A stretch of 64,000 bases of DNA from Lentzea aerocolonigenes. GTDB taxonomy: Bacteria > Actinomycetota > Actinomycetes > Mycobacteriales > Pseudonocardiaceae. Of this stretch, positions 26,953 through 36,347 are shown in pieces. Position 1 is the stretch's first letter. Each line of letters starts with the position of its first letter. The stretch is taken from assembly GCF_000955955.1 (NCBI RefSeq), contig NZ_JYJG01000004.1:67374-131373 (forward strand). Direction: 5' to 3'. A model generated the notes under the pieces. It was not told the DNA's origin. It worked only from the letters and a program-made list of their open reading frames with translations, and made no database searches. The translations under genes and the position numbers were made by a program.

Positions 26953-27624
26953 GTGGGGGCGGTTCAACTGATCAGGTCCGGGTTCGAGCGGTTCTTCGTC
27001 GACGGACCAGTCGGCAAGGCGACCGGCGGCGGCGAACAGCAGGTCGTGGCCGTGCAGCAGGTGGGCGAACTGGCGTTGCCGACCGGCAGGCTCGTGGCAG
27101 CTGACCCGTTCGTGGTGTGGCCGGAGGATGCCGAGGCGTTCACCGAGACGGTCGCGCCGGGCACGTACCCGGTGTCGGTCTCCCTGGTCTCGTGGGTGGA
27201 CGGCGACGGCTACCCGGATCTGCGCCAGGGCTATCGCGTCGCCGCGGCCAAGGTGACGGTGCAGGACGAGCCCGCGTACTCGTGGACGCCGGCCGTGCTG
27301 CCGGGCGAGCTCGTGCCGATGCAGGAGGAGTTCGGCTACGACGTGAAGTCGAGCACCGGCGCGTTCTTCGACCTCTCGGCCGCTCCGGCGATCGACCGCC
27401 TGGCGAGCGACGACGAGGCCGGCAACTGCGACCTCATCGACGCTCTGGGCAAGGTGGGCGGTGGCCGCGGCCCGGCCAACGTCACGGATCTCGAGTCCGG
27501 TCTGAACGTCGTGGCCTTCTCGACCGGGTGGGGTGACGGGGTCTACCCGACCTGGGTCGGCCGCAACACCGCGGGCGACCCGGTCGCGTTCGTCACCGAC
27601 TTTTTTGTGATCAACCGCTTTTAG
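26953..27624 (+). CDS. DUF4241 domain protein
   Basis: A 223-residue soluble protein matching DUF4241: PTGRLVAADPFVVW near the start, GTYPVSVSLVSWVDGDG in the middle, and a C-terminal STGWGDGVYPTWVGRNTAG, which is the conserved end of the family. The GTG at 26953 has GGAGGTGG 8 bases upstream. Its function is unknown. It overlaps the convergent SOD gene by 4 bases. Confidence 0.8.
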   Translation: MGAVQLIRSGFERFFVDGPVGKATGGGEQQVVAVQQVGELALPTGRLVAADPFVVWPEDAEAFTETVAPGTYPVSVSLVSWVDGDGYPDLRQGYRVAAAKVTVQDEPAYSWTPAVLPGELVPMQEEFGYDVKSSTGAFFDLSAAPAIDRLASDDEAGNCDLIDALGKVGGGRGPANVTDLESGLNVVAFSTGWGDGVYPTWVGRNTAGDPVAFVTDFFVINRF

Positions 27625-28166
27625 AAGGCCACGTTGACGCAGGCGAGTCGCGGGCCGGCCGTTCCTGCCTCGCCGGGCTTGGTGTGCGTGTGTTCGTTGT
27701 GGACGACGACGGACTGCGCATGCCGGTCGGTGAACTGCCAGTCCACAGTGGACGAGGTGTACGCGAACCCGTTGCCGTCCGTGTGCACGTCGAGCCAGAT
27801 CTCGTTGTGCGGGTTGGCATACGCGGGATCCACGGACGGCTGCTTCGGGTCCGCGACGTGCTGGAAGTGCGGCCCGGCGGCTGCTGGTTCCTTGCCGCAC
27901 TTGTTGACGTGCACGTGCGCGCCGTACGCCCGGTGTGGCAGCAATCCCTTGAGCGTCAGGATGACCGTCGTGCCACCGCTGATCGTCGGCACGCCGAGCA
28001 CGAGCACCTTGGCTCCGCTCGGGACCTTCTCGTCGTACGTGACGGCTTTGGCCGTCTCGCTGTACTTCTCGAACTTGCCGGACGCGTGGGCCACGTGCGC
28101 GGGTTCTGCCTGTGCGGTCCCCGTGAACAGGAGAACGGCGGCTGCCGCGACTGCGAACGTCTTCAT
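27621..28166 (-). CDS. sodC: Exported Cu/Zn superoxide dismutase-like protein
   Basis: A 181-residue protein with a cleavable signal (KTFAVAAAAVLLFTGTAQA). The SOD beta-barrel has the metal residues in GAHVHVNKCG, GPHFQH, HNEIWLDVHTDGNG and SVVVHNEHT, and a disulfide Cys partner in GPRLACVNVAF. It converts superoxide to peroxide outside the cytoplasm. The stretch before GTAGPRLACV is shorter than in many SodCs. ATG start. Confidence 0.83.
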   Translation of the reverse strand: MKTFAVAAAAVLLFTGTAQAEPAHVAHASGKFEKYSETAKAVTYDEKVPSGAKVLVLGVPTISGGTTVILTLKGLLPHRAYGAHVHVNKCGKEPAAAGPHFQHVADPKQPSVDPAYANPHNEIWLDVHTDGNGFAYTSSTVDWQFTDRHAQSVVVHNEHTHTKPGEAGTAGPRLACVNVAF

Positions 28167-28257
28167 GGATCTCTTGCATAGTGGTATCGGCTTTGTTCCG
28201 CCATTTTTGAGACGCGTTTCAGTGTTTCAACTGGCTCTTTCGGGGTACTTTTGCGCG

Positions 28258-28731
28258 GTGAGCGAAGCCGAGGAATCCGACCAGAGCAGACTCGCCCGCA
28301 ACGTGAACGAGCTGCTCCAGGAGCTCCGCGTGGCCCAGGCCGGCGTGCAGATCCTCTTCGGTTTCCTGCTCTCCATCGCGTTCACCGACAAATACGCCTC
28401 GATCAGCGGATACGTGCGTGTCACCCATCTGGCCACGGTTCTGTGCGCCGCGGCCGCGGTGGCCTTCCTGACCGCTCCGGCCGCGTGGCACCGCGTGCTG
28501 TTCCGCCAGGGCCGCCGCGAGGAGGTGGTCCAGGCGGGCAACACGTTCGCCCTGGTCGGCCTCGCGTTCCTGGCGCTGGCCATGACCGGGACCGTCCTGC
28601 TGCTGGCCGAGGTCATCCTGCCGACGTGGGGAGCGATCGTCGTGGGCGTGCTGGCCCTGCTCGTCTTCACCGGTCTCTGGTTCGCCGCGCCGATCTCAAC
28701 CAAAGGTGCTCAGTACCGCAAGCGCCCCTAG
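28258..28731 (+). CDS. DUF6328-like four-helix membrane protein
   Basis: A 157-residue protein with the soluble start RNVNELLQELRVAQAGVQIL followed by four hydrophobic helices, as in DUF6328. GTG start at 28258; ribosome site weak. Its last 36 bases overlap the end of the convergent membrane gene. Function unknown. Confidence 0.75.
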   Translation: MSEAEESDQSRLARNVNELLQELRVAQAGVQILFGFLLSIAFTDKYASISGYVRVTHLATVLCAAAAVAFLTAPAAWHRVLFRQGRREEVVQAGNTFALVGLAFLALAMTGTVLLLAEVILPTWGAIVVGVLALLVFTGLWFAAPISTKGAQYRKRP

Positions 28732-29388
28732 TCCGAGCGTGGCCGGCAGCGCGATGAGCACCTGCCGTTTGGTGGGCTTCTGCTCGGCCAGCACGCGAAT
28801 TCCCAGCGGTACCAAGGCAACGCACAGCCCGACCGTTCCCACGATGGACATCACCTCAGTGCCCTTCAACACGCCGAGCGGCAGCAGTCCCATCGCCGCC
28901 AGCGCCACCGAGCGCACTTTGCCGAGCTCGCCGCTGAGGTAGGCCGCGATCGCGAGCACGAACCAGCCGAACATGATCGTGAACGACAGGAAGCTGAACA
29001 GGTGCAGGTCGCCGTACCCGTTGGCGACCAGCTCCGTCGCTCGGTCGAGACCGAGATGCTTTGAGGCGCTGAACGCCGCGTGGTCCACCCCGGCGTGGAA
29101 CGTCCGCGCGAACAACCCGACCGTCACCAGCATCCCGGCCCAGGTCGCCCACGCCGGCCTGCTGACGCCGATCCGTTGCACGAGGAGCGCCACCGCGGGC
29201 CACATCACCACATTTCCTGCCAGAAAAGAGGTGTAGGCCGCCGTCATGAGTGCCGGATGTTCCGCGGCGGCCCTCAGCTGGTCCGGAAAGAAGAAGTGGA
29301 ACGGCGACCGCGCCAGCGTTCCGGCCAGCAGCAGCACCGGACCGAGCACCAACGCCGTTCCACCAACCCACGCCCCAGGAAATCTCAT
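28696..29388 (-). CDS. Integral membrane protein of unknown function
   Basis: A 230-residue protein with about seven hydrophobic segments (ALVLGPVLLLAGTL at the N-terminus and AALPATLGLGALAVL-like at the C-terminus). No recognised signature. ATG start. It overlaps the convergent DUF6328-like gene at its 3' end. Confidence 0.65.
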   Translation of the reverse strand: MRFPGAWVGGTALVLGPVLLLAGTLARSPFHFFFPDQLRAAAEHPALMTAAYTSFLAGNVVMWPAVALLVQRIGVSRPAWATWAGMLVTVGLFARTFHAGVDHAAFSASKHLGLDRATELVANGYGDLHLFSFLSFTIMFGWFVLAIAAYLSGELGKVRSVALAAMGLLPLGVLKGTEVMSIVGTVGLCVALVPLGIRVLAEQKPTKRQVLIALPATLGLGALAVLSTFG

Positions 29389-29439
29389 GCCCGAACGTTG
29401 GCACCGCCGGCGCCCCGGCGGATCGGACCACGGTCCGAG

Positions 29440-30558
29440 TCAGCTCGTCGCCGCGGCGGCGATCTGCTGGACGATCAACGGCTGGCCGTCCGCCGACTTC
29501 ACCGTCGGGTTCACCGAGTACACCAGCTTCCGCTCCAGACCACGCGTGGCGAAGACGCCGCTCGAGTAGCCGTGCCGGCTGCCGGTCTTCCCCCACACCT
29601 CGACGCCGTTCACGACGATCCTCATCAGGCCCTGGCTGTAGAGCGCCGGACCGCCTCCGCCGAACGTGGGCACGTCCGGAACGGTGAAGAGCCTCGTCAT
29701 CATCTCGCGGCCCAGCAGACGGCCGCGGAACAAGCCGGTGATGAATCCGTCCAGGTCCTCGGCGGTGGAGACGAGCGCGCCGGCCGCGCCCGGAATCGAC
29801 TGGTTCATCTCGGTCGCGTCGACCAGCTCGCCGTCCACGTCGAGATACCCGCGCGCCGCCGCGCCGGGCAGGCTCGGGTCGTCTCCCGGGTCATAGGTGT
29901 CGCACAAACCCAGCGGCCCGGTGATCCGTTCGCGCAGGTTCCGCGCGTAGGAACGTCCGGTCACCTTCTCGACGATCATGCCGGCCGTGACGTAGGCGGT
30001 GTTCGTGTACTTCTGGGCGGTGCCGGGCGGGAAGTCGATCGGATGCCGCAACGCGGTGTCCACCACCTGACGCGGGCTCCAGTGCTCGAAGCGGTGTTCG
30101 AGGACCCAGCGCGGGTCGGTCAGCCCCGGGATGTCCACCGACGGCAGGCCGGACGTGTGATCGAGCAGCGTGTGCACGGGAACGGGCGGGTAGTCGGCCG
30201 GCAACACGCCTGGCAGATACCGCTGCACGGGCTCGTCGAGGTCGATCCGCCGCTCCTGGGCCAGCTGCAGCACCATCACAGCGGTGAAGACCTTGGTGGT
30301 GCTGCCGATCCGGAAGCGCCCACCAGCTCGCACCGGCGCACCGGTGCGCACGTCGGACACCCCGGCAACCCCGGACCAGGCACCCGCCGACCCGGTGATC
30401 CTGACCAGCGCCCCGGTCGTCTCCTGGTTGGGCAACCCGCTGATCGCGGCTCGCAGCGCGGCGTCGTTGGGCGGCGGTAGTTGAGGTGCGGCACCCGCGG
30501 GCACCGCACTGACGGCAGCCGCGACGGCGGCGATGATCGTGACAACTGCGGTTCTCAT
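29440..30558 (-). CDS. Exported serine hydrolase (beta-lactamase / D-Ala-D-Ala carboxypeptidase family)
   Basis: A 372-residue protein with a signal peptide (VTIIAAVAAAVSAVPAGA). The class C beta-lactamase/PBP motifs are intact: STTK in RIGSTTKVF, YTN in QKYTNTAY, and KTG in WGKTGSRHGY. This points to a low-molecular-weight PBP or esterase acting at the wall. It shares its plan with the genes at 34916 and 49901. ATG at 30558 chosen because the upstream extension is low-complexity. Confidence 0.85.
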   Translation of the reverse strand: MRTAVVTIIAAVAAAVSAVPAGAAPQLPPPNDAALRAAISGLPNQETTGALVRITGSAGAWSGVAGVSDVRTGAPVRAGGRFRIGSTTKVFTAVMVLQLAQERRIDLDEPVQRYLPGVLPADYPPVPVHTLLDHTSGLPSVDIPGLTDPRWVLEHRFEHWSPRQVVDTALRHPIDFPPGTAQKYTNTAYVTAGMIVEKVTGRSYARNLRERITGPLGLCDTYDPGDDPSLPGAAARGYLDVDGELVDATEMNQSIPGAAGALVSTAEDLDGFITGLFRGRLLGREMMTRLFTVPDVPTFGGGGPALYSQGLMRIVVNGVEVWGKTGSRHGYSSGVFATRGLERKLVYSVNPTVKSADGQPLIVQQIAAAATS

Positions 30559-30879
30559 GTCGATCAGCCTGTCGGCTCCGGACCTCGCGAAACATGGAGC
30601 TTCCCGGCGTTGTTGGGGTAGGGCCAGCCGCATGATCATCCGTCGATCCCGGATTCGCGTGAGCCGGATGTCGATTCGAGCTCTCGCGGTTCGACGTATG
30701 AGCAGACGGACAAGCATCCGGTCCGCTGCGGGCGGAATTCGGATGAGACCGGCACGGATCTGAGGAAGACTCGGCAGCACCGATGACTTGCTTCAGATCC
30801 ACCGGTCTCTACCGGTGTCACCCAGACGCCGGCGGCCTTGGCCGCGACACGACTGCCAGCTACCTAGTGAGGGCCTGAC
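30559..30879. other. Intergenic region between divergent genes
   Basis: 321 bases between a serine hydrolase (minus) and an MFS pump (plus). It must hold both promoters, but no convincing -35/-10 pair is visible. It is rich in GGATTCG/ATCCG-type short repeats without a regular spacing. Confidence 0.5.
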
Positions 30880-32325
30880 ATGCCTGCAGCGATCCAAGAC
30901 CGCCCGACCGCGCAAGCGGCCAGAACACCCCTGGTGGTGCGCCTGCTGGTGCTGGCCACGTTCGTGGTGATCCTCAACGAGACCTTGATGATCAACGCGA
31001 TCCCGCGCCTGATGGAGTCCTTGCAGGTCACCGAACAGGCAGCGCAGTGGGTCTCCACCGCGTTCATGCTCACCATGGCCGCGGTCATCCCGATCTCCGG
31101 CTGGTTCCTGCAGCGAGTGACCACCCGCCAGGGCTACGCGATCGCGATGGGCGTCTTCCTGGCCGGAACCGCCATCTGCGCCGCGGCCCCGATCTTCCCG
31201 ATCCTGCTGGTGGGCCGGATCGTCCAGGCCGCAGGCACCGCCGTGATGATGCCGCTGCTGATGACGACCCTGATGACCGTCGTGCCAGAACAGGACCGCG
31301 GCCGCGTCATGGGCAACGTGACCCTCGCCATCTCCGTCGCCCCGGCTCTCGGCCCGGCCGTCTCTGGCCTGATCCTCCAACTGGGCAGCTGGCGCCTGCT
31401 CTTCGTGGCCGTCCTCCCGATCGCCGGCGCTGTCACGTACTTCGGCCTCCGCCAGATGACCAACATCGGCGAACCGAAGGTCAGCTCGATCGACTGGTAC
31501 AGCGCAGTCGCCGCCACCCTGGGCTTCGGCAGCCTCGTCTACGGCCTGAGCCTCTTCGGTGAACGCCAGCCGGACCTGGGCCTGGTCTTCGTGGTCGCAG
31601 GCGCCGCCACCATCACGTTCTTCGTGCTCCGCCAGCTCAAACTGCAGCGCACCGGCGCTCCGCTGATGGACCTGCGCACCCTCACCAACCGCACCTTCAC
31701 CCTGGCACTGGTCCTGCTGTGCATCGGCATGCTGGCCATGCTCGGCTCGATGATCCTGCTCCCGTTGTACCTGCAGAACCTCCGAGGCCTGACCCCGCTC
31801 GAAACCGGCCTGCTCCTGATGCCGGGCGGCCTGGCCATGGGCCTGCTCGGCCCCACGGTCGGCAAGCTCTACGACCGCCTGGGCAGCCGCCCGCTGGTCC
31901 TCCCCGGCGCGATCGGCATGGTCCTCTCCCTGGCAGGCTTCACCCAGGTCTCCAGCTCGATGCCGTACTGGCAGATCCTGTGCCTGCACGCCCTCCTGAT
32001 GGTGAGCCTGGCCGCCACCTTCACCCCGCTGTTCACCCTGGGCATGGGCGCTCTGCCGCCCGACCTCTACCCGCACGGCAGTTCGATCCTGGGCACCCTC
32101 CAACAGGTGGCAGCAGCTCTGGGCACCGCCCTCGTCGTGACCGTCATGTCCGCCCGAGCCACCCACCTGGTGTCCGACGGCGTTGGTGCCGCTGCCGCCC
32201 AGCTGAGCGGCATGAAGCTGGCCTTCGTCGTAGCCACCGTGATCGCCGTGGCAACGATCGTCGTAGCGGTGATGCTGCCCAGCCGCACCACCACCTCGCC
32301 CGATGCCGAGGCCCACGCCCACTGA
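30880..32325 (+). CDS. DHA2-family MFS multidrug efflux transporter
   Basis: A 481-residue transporter with 14 predicted helices. The DHA2 signature is visible: motif near LNETLMINAIPRLMESL (variant of LDxTIVNVALP) and the loop QRVTTRQGYAIAMG after helix 2. It is EmrB/QacA/LfrA-like and likely exports drugs or metabolites with proton exchange. GTGAGGG lies 6 bases before the ATG. No TetR regulator is adjacent. A strong terminator follows. Confidence 0.88.
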   Translation: MPAAIQDRPTAQAARTPLVVRLLVLATFVVILNETLMINAIPRLMESLQVTEQAAQWVSTAFMLTMAAVIPISGWFLQRVTTRQGYAIAMGVFLAGTAICAAAPIFPILLVGRIVQAAGTAVMMPLLMTTLMTVVPEQDRGRVMGNVTLAISVAPALGPAVSGLILQLGSWRLLFVAVLPIAGAVTYFGLRQMTNIGEPKVSSIDWYSAVAATLGFGSLVYGLSLFGERQPDLGLVFVVAGAATITFFVLRQLKLQRTGAPLMDLRTLTNRTFTLALVLLCIGMLAMLGSMILLPLYLQNLRGLTPLETGLLLMPGGLAMGLLGPTVGKLYDRLGSRPLVLPGAIGMVLSLAGFTQVSSSMPYWQILCLHALLMVSLAATFTPLFTLGMGALPPDLYPHGSSILGTLQQVAAALGTALVVTVMSARATHLVSDGVGAAAAQLSGMKLAFVVATVIAVATIVVAVMLPSRTTTSPDAEAHAH

Positions 32326-32336
32326 GCTCGAACTCG

Positions 32337-32376
32337 AAGGCCCTCAGGTCGCCGACCTGGGGGCCTTCTCTCTTTT
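32337..32376 (+). terminator. Terminator of the MFS gene
   Basis: AAGGCCC and CAGGTC pair with GACCTG and GGGCCTT, followed by TCTCTCTTTT. It starts 12 bases after the MFS stop. Confidence 0.85.
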
Positions 32377-33083
32377 CAGCGGCGCATCCACACGCGCAAC
32401 GGCCCAAGCGCGACAAACCCGCACGCGAGTGCGTGCTCGAGATCATCCCCATGCTCATAACCGGCAAGGGGCAGCTCAGGCCAACGTGCCGCAGCCGCCG
32501 CAACCGCTGCCGACCAAACCGCCGTCTCCTCGCCGTCGACCGCGAAGAGGTTGCTGAGCCCGACCACGCCCGAACCGCGGTTCAACACAACGCCCCCAGC
32601 AAGTTCTTCACCGCTACGCAGAGCCAGCACCACCACGTCCGGCTCGTCGAGCAACGCAGGCCTGAACACATCGGGCGCGTCATCCCCACCGTGCCAAGCA
32701 CTCTGCCAAGCGCGAAGCCCAGCAGCCGTCCCAACCTCCTCAGCCCGCAGTCCAGAAGCCGGACGAGCTTCTGGCAGCCGGTAGATCCAGTGGGCCGTGA
32801 ACAGCTCGGCAAAGCCGTGGGAGGTGAAGTCCTGGGCGGCGAAACTGTCCTTGATCGAGCACCCGGGCGACGTGTCGATGCCGGCAAGCACGTCGCTCGG
32901 CACCGCATCAGCCAGCAACGTGACGGCATCGGGGTAATACAGCGGCGTGCGGCGCGCACTGCGCCACACCCGCTCGCCAAAGGTGCTGGGAATGCCGTGG
33001 GACCTGCATACCGACGCACACCAGTCGGCGTTGTTCCGGGCAGCGGCTTGAAGAGAGGCCGTCTCACTCGTGATCACACAGAC
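32376..33083 (-). CDS. Hypothetical protein, possibly GNAT-like
   Basis: A protein of about 235 residues. The second half (DVVVLALRSGEELAGGVVLNRG, then GLSNLFAV and a PLAGYEHGDD segment) has the rhythm of a degenerate GNAT acetyltransferase acting on a generic substrate, but no clear acetyl-CoA loop is visible. The start is uncertain: GTGs at 33083 and 33077, or an ATG at 33113. The stop lies in the T-run of the MFS terminator (convergent). Confidence 0.55.
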   Translation of the reverse strand, partial: VCVITSETASLQAAARNNADWCASVCRSHGIPSTFGERVWRSARRTPLYYPDAVTLLADAVPSDVLAGIDTSPGCSIKDSFAAQDFTSHGFAELFTAHWIYRLPEARPASGLRAEEVGTAAGLRAWQSAWHGGDDAPDVFRPALLDEPDVVVLALRSGEELAGGVVLNRGSGVVGLSNLFAVDGEETAVWSAAVAAAAARWPELPLAGYEHGDDLEHALACGFVALGPLRVWMRR

Positions 33084-33134
33084 AGGCTGGCACCGCTCAT
33101 GCCGGCCACGCATCCGGTTTCTGCCCGCCGCAAG

Positions 33135-33168
33135 ACGAAACGCCCAGGCCGGTGACCTGGGGGTTCGT
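33135..33168. terminator. Hairpin without T-tract between convergent/divergent genes
   Basis: ACGAA and CCCAGG pair with CCTGGG and TTCGT around a 7-base loop with small bulges. It lies downstream of the minus-strand gene at 33265 and resembles the hairpin after the tRNA-Lys at 48427. No T-tract on either strand. Confidence 0.5.
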
Positions 33169-33264
33169 CAGGAGCGGCCCTAACGCATCAGCATGCGAAC
33201 CGCTCGGTGCAGGCCAAAGGGGCGACCGGCTCACCGTGTGTTCGCCTGCACGGGCCGACGCGAG

Positions 33265-34479
33265 TCAGGCGGCCGTGACGTCATAGGTGTGGCCGGCGAT
33301 GCGGAGGCGGTCGATCAGGGCACGGCCCATGGCCGTCGCCGGTGTGAGCGAGCCGGATCGCTGCGGGAGGTCGTCCAGAGCCAGGCAGAGGGCGCTCTGC
33401 CCGAGCATGACGGCCGTGGCCGCATAGCCGGGATCGCCCGGCCCGGCGACCGTGGCCCGGTAGCGGCGCCCCGAACTGGTGGTGGCGTGCAGCACCGAGC
33501 GGAACCAGCCCTTCGCGCGGGCCTGCTCGCCGGGCCCGGTGCCGGGTGCGGGCAGCACCCGGTCGAGCAGGCCGCGGACGGGCTTGACCGACATGGCGCC
33601 GACCAGCCCGACCAGCCCACCGGTGATGCCGGCCGCCGCGAGCGCTCCGGTGACGCCCGACCCGGTGCCCATGACCTCGCCGTAACGCAGCGCCGGCCCG
33701 TAGGCCCAGTCGAGCAGGGCGTTGCTGCGCCGCACGATGCGCGTGTTGAACGGGGCCATGACGAACGGCGCGTGCCATGACCCGTCGGCGGCGCGGGAGG
33801 GCATCCCGGCGTCACGGGGCTGGCCCGGCGTCGGCTCGGCAGCGCGGTCGGGGCTGAGCGCGTGCGGGTCTGCAGCGACTCGCCGCAGACCCGGGTTGCT
33901 CTCGTAGGCCTCGATCTGCGCCCGCAGCGAGTCGATCGTGCCGCCGCTGAACCCGCCCCTGACGGTCGCCACCAGCCGCACATCGGTGAGCTGACCAGCA
34001 CCGTCGGCCTCAGCCTGCTCGTGCAGCATCAACGTGCCCAGGTCAGACGGGATCGAGTCGTAGCCGCAGGCGTGCACGATCCGGGCACCGGACTCCCGGC
34101 CCAGCTCGTTCACGGCGTCGATCGCGTCGCGGACGAACAACACCTCGCCGGTCAGGTCCGCGTAGTGCGTGCCGGCCCGCGCGCAGGCCTCGACGACCGG
34201 CAGCCCGTAGCGCGCGTACGGCCCGACGGTGGTGGCGAGCACCCGCGTCGACGCGGCCAGCCCCGCCAGCGCGGCCGGATCCCCCGAGTCCGCGACAACC
34301 AGCGGCCACTCCCGCGCCGCCAGGGGGAGCCCGGCCCGAGTGGCGGCCAGCTTGTCCGCCGACCGCCCGGCCAGCGCGATCCGAACGCCCGCAGGGGCGT
34401 GCCGGGCCAGATGTTCGGCGGTCAGTGCCCCGACGAACCCGGTGGCGCCGTAGAGGACGACGTCATGCTCACGATCCAT
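33265..34479 (-). CDS. Saccharopine dehydrogenase-like NAD(P)-binding protein (enoyl-reductase type)
   Basis: A protein of about 404 residues with an N-terminal Rossmann fold (DVVLYGATGFVGALTAEHL, residues about 6-25) and the conserved TTVGPYARYG segment near residue 90. The saccharopine-dehydrogenase NADP-binding family of actinobacteria includes the trans-acting enoyl reductase of mycobacterial lipid synthesis; true saccharopine dehydrogenase activity is unlikely. ATG at 34479 chosen; another at 34491 is in frame. Stands alone. Confidence 0.8.
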   Translation of the reverse strand: MDREHDVVLYGATGFVGALTAEHLARHAPAGVRIALAGRSADKLAATRAGLPLAAREWPLVVADSGDPAALAGLAASTRVLATTVGPYARYGLPVVEACARAGTHYADLTGEVLFVRDAIDAVNELGRESGARIVHACGYDSIPSDLGTLMLHEQAEADGAGQLTDVRLVATVRGGFSGGTIDSLRAQIEAYESNPGLRRVAADPHALSPDRAAEPTPGQPRDAGMPSRAADGSWHAPFVMAPFNTRIVRRSNALLDWAYGPALRYGEVMGTGSGVTGALAAAGITGGLVGLVGAMSVKPVRGLLDRVLPAPGTGPGEQARAKGWFRSVLHATTSSGRRYRATVAGPGDPGYAATAVMLGQSALCLALDDLPQRSGSLTPATAMGRALIDRLRIAGHTYDVTAA

Positions 34480-34915
34480 GCCCGCCAGCATGCTCCCAGG
34501 GGCCGGCGGCTCAGCCGGTCGGGTAGCGGCGGTCTACCTCGGTGAGCTGAGAACAGTCGTCGTCGTGCGGGTTCGCGCGGAGAGCGAACTGGTGGGACGC
34601 GCAGGTCAGCATAAGAACCCCGTTGTTGCAGCTCAGGGGCCGCAGCTAGCCATCAAGGCCGTTGGACCCCGTGGAACCAACCAATGGGCTTCAAGGGGAT
34701 GGCGGCTCGATGTAAAGAGGGAGCGAGTCCATGACGCTCGTCGGCTGCCACTCGACGACGGTCGGCCGGACGCCGCCCTTCCGCACGAACTCATGCGCAG
34801 CGGTCCCAGGGGTCGGATCAGGGAACGATCGGGGTGATCACCGATGGGCGACGGCGGCCAGGCACAGCAAAGTCGACGCCGTCATCAAGATCCCCTCACA
34901 CCGGAGTAGCCCACA
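34480..34915. other. 436-base region without a supported gene; contains a copy of the attL-flank repeat
   Basis: No convincing gene. Positions about 34569-34596 match 36858-36885 at 26 of 28 bases, including GAGAGCGAACTGGTGGG. Read in the right frame, both copies give VRxESELVGR, the usual tail of actinomycete serine recombinases, so this may be a recombinase remnant. Confidence 0.5.
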
Positions 34916-36004
34916 ATGCGCCCACGCCGCGCCTCCGCCACCCTGGCTTTGGCCACCGCTTTCGCGATCGGCGCGGCGTTCCCCGCGACCGCCGCCACAT
35001 CTGTGGGTCCCGGTGTCCAGAGCGTCCTGGATCGGTTGCCCGACGACGTGGTGGCGGGCGCGCTGGTCAGCCGGGACGGCGTGGGGGCCACCGCCGGTCC
35101 GGTCACCGCCAACGCACACTTCCGGATCGGCAGCGTCACCAAGGTGTTCACCAACACCGTGGTGCTCCAGCTCGCCGCCGAACACCGCGTCGACATTGAC
35201 GCACCGGCACGGCGCTACGTCCCAGGGTTGATGCCCCGCGAGTACGACGGTGTCACTGTGCGCCAGCTCCTCAACCACACCAGCGGCCTGCCCAAGCCCG
35301 CCGCGGCCCCCGGTCCGGCGGACGGTCCTGGGTGGTGGCTCAAGGCCGTTGCGCCCCGCGACGCCCTGCGTGACTCGTTCGCCGCGACCATCGGCGCGCC
35401 GCCCCCTCCTGGCTCCGAGCAGCAGTACAACGGGCTCAACTCGCTCGTCCTCGGCCTGCTCGTCGAGGAGGTCACGGGCCACTCGTTCACCCACGAGCTG
35501 CAGCACCGGATCATCCGGCCACTGAAACTGAGGCACACCAGCCTCCCCGCCGCCGACGATCCGACGATCCCTTCTCCTCACGCACGGGTGTACGTCGGCG
35601 GGCACGACGTGACCGAGCAGAGCCCGTATCCGTGGGCCGAGGGCGGCGTGATCTCCACCGCCGCCGACCTGGACCGCTTCCTCACCGCGCTGTTCCGAGG
35701 CCGCCTGCTGCCGCCCGCCCAGCAGGAGCTGCTGTTCCACGTGCCGGACGTGAAGGGTGCGGCGACCAACACGAGGTACTGCTTCGGCCCCGAGGCGTGC
35801 TACAGCGTCGGCGGCCTGATGCGCTATCGACTCTCGAGCGGTGAGTACGCGTGGGGCAAGACCGGCTCCCGCCCTGGCTGGGACAACGGGTTCTTCGCCA
35901 CGAAGAACCTGCGTCACCGCGTGGTGTACTCGCTGAACCCGACCGGGCAGGGCTCCGACCTAGACCACATCATGGCGATCGTCGGTGCCGGGCTCGCCGA
36001 CTGA
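34916..36004 (+). CDS. Exported serine hydrolase (beta-lactamase family), YxN motif altered
   Basis: A 362-residue exported protein with a signal peptide (ASATLALATAFAIGAAFPATA). Motifs: SVTK in RIGSVTKVF (catalytic Ser near 73), KTG in WGKTGSRPGW, but YNG (QQYNGLN) at the place of the usual YxN. The Asn is displaced by one position, so activity may be altered. It is a paralogue of the genes at 29440 and 49901. ATG start. It ends 99 bases before the pseudogene scar. Confidence 0.82.
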   Translation: MRPRRASATLALATAFAIGAAFPATAATSVGPGVQSVLDRLPDDVVAGALVSRDGVGATAGPVTANAHFRIGSVTKVFTNTVVLQLAAEHRVDIDAPARRYVPGLMPREYDGVTVRQLLNHTSGLPKPAAAPGPADGPGWWLKAVAPRDALRDSFAATIGAPPPPGSEQQYNGLNSLVLGLLVEEVTGHSFTHELQHRIIRPLKLRHTSLPAADDPTIPSPHARVYVGGHDVTEQSPYPWAEGGVISTAADLDRFLTALFRGRLLPPAQQELLFHVPDVKGAATNTRYCFGPEACYSVGGLMRYRLSSGEYAWGKTGSRPGWDNGFFATKNLRHRVVYSLNPTGQGSDLDHIMAIVGAGLAD

Positions 36005-36102
36005 ACCGCCACGCCGCCGGCTTGCCGCTGTCTAACGCGTGACCGACAGAACGGTCCCGTCAGAACCGACGGGCCGCACGAGGTCATTGATCGCCGGCAA
36101 AC

Positions 36103-36347
36103 CTACGACAACCAGGCCGGAACGTCCGGGCTGATGCTCGCATCTCCGGAGGGCATCTGGGATTGTTCGTCTGGCGTGAAGATCCCGATTTTCCTGCGAT
36201 CTTCGAAGCTCATGAAGTCGAGCGCGAGGCGTCGGACCACGTAGTCCATGACCGAAGAGGCTTCCGGAATCTCGGGGTCGTCGGTCATCCCCATCGGTTC
36301 ATACCGCGTGTTGGTCAGCTTCTCGACAATGACGGGAAACGGGACGC
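36103..36347 (-). pseudogene. Fragment of vitamin B12-dependent (class II) ribonucleotide reductase
   Basis: About 80 codons on the minus strand match the region near the C-terminus of actinobacterial NrdJ: RYEPMGMTDDPEIPEASSVM followed by DYVVRRLALDF and GIFTPDEQ. The intact enzyme has over 900 residues, so this is a small fragment. It stops at its junction with a serine recombinase fragment near 36345. Confidence 0.75.

Noticed and set aside
34478..34837. 119-residue plus-strand ORF
   Set aside because: No ribosome site, no family pattern; only the short recombinase-like tail is meaningful.
36056..36073. CCCGTC/GACGGG hairpin after the serine hydrolase
   Set aside because: Six base pairs and no T-tract; too weak to call a terminator.
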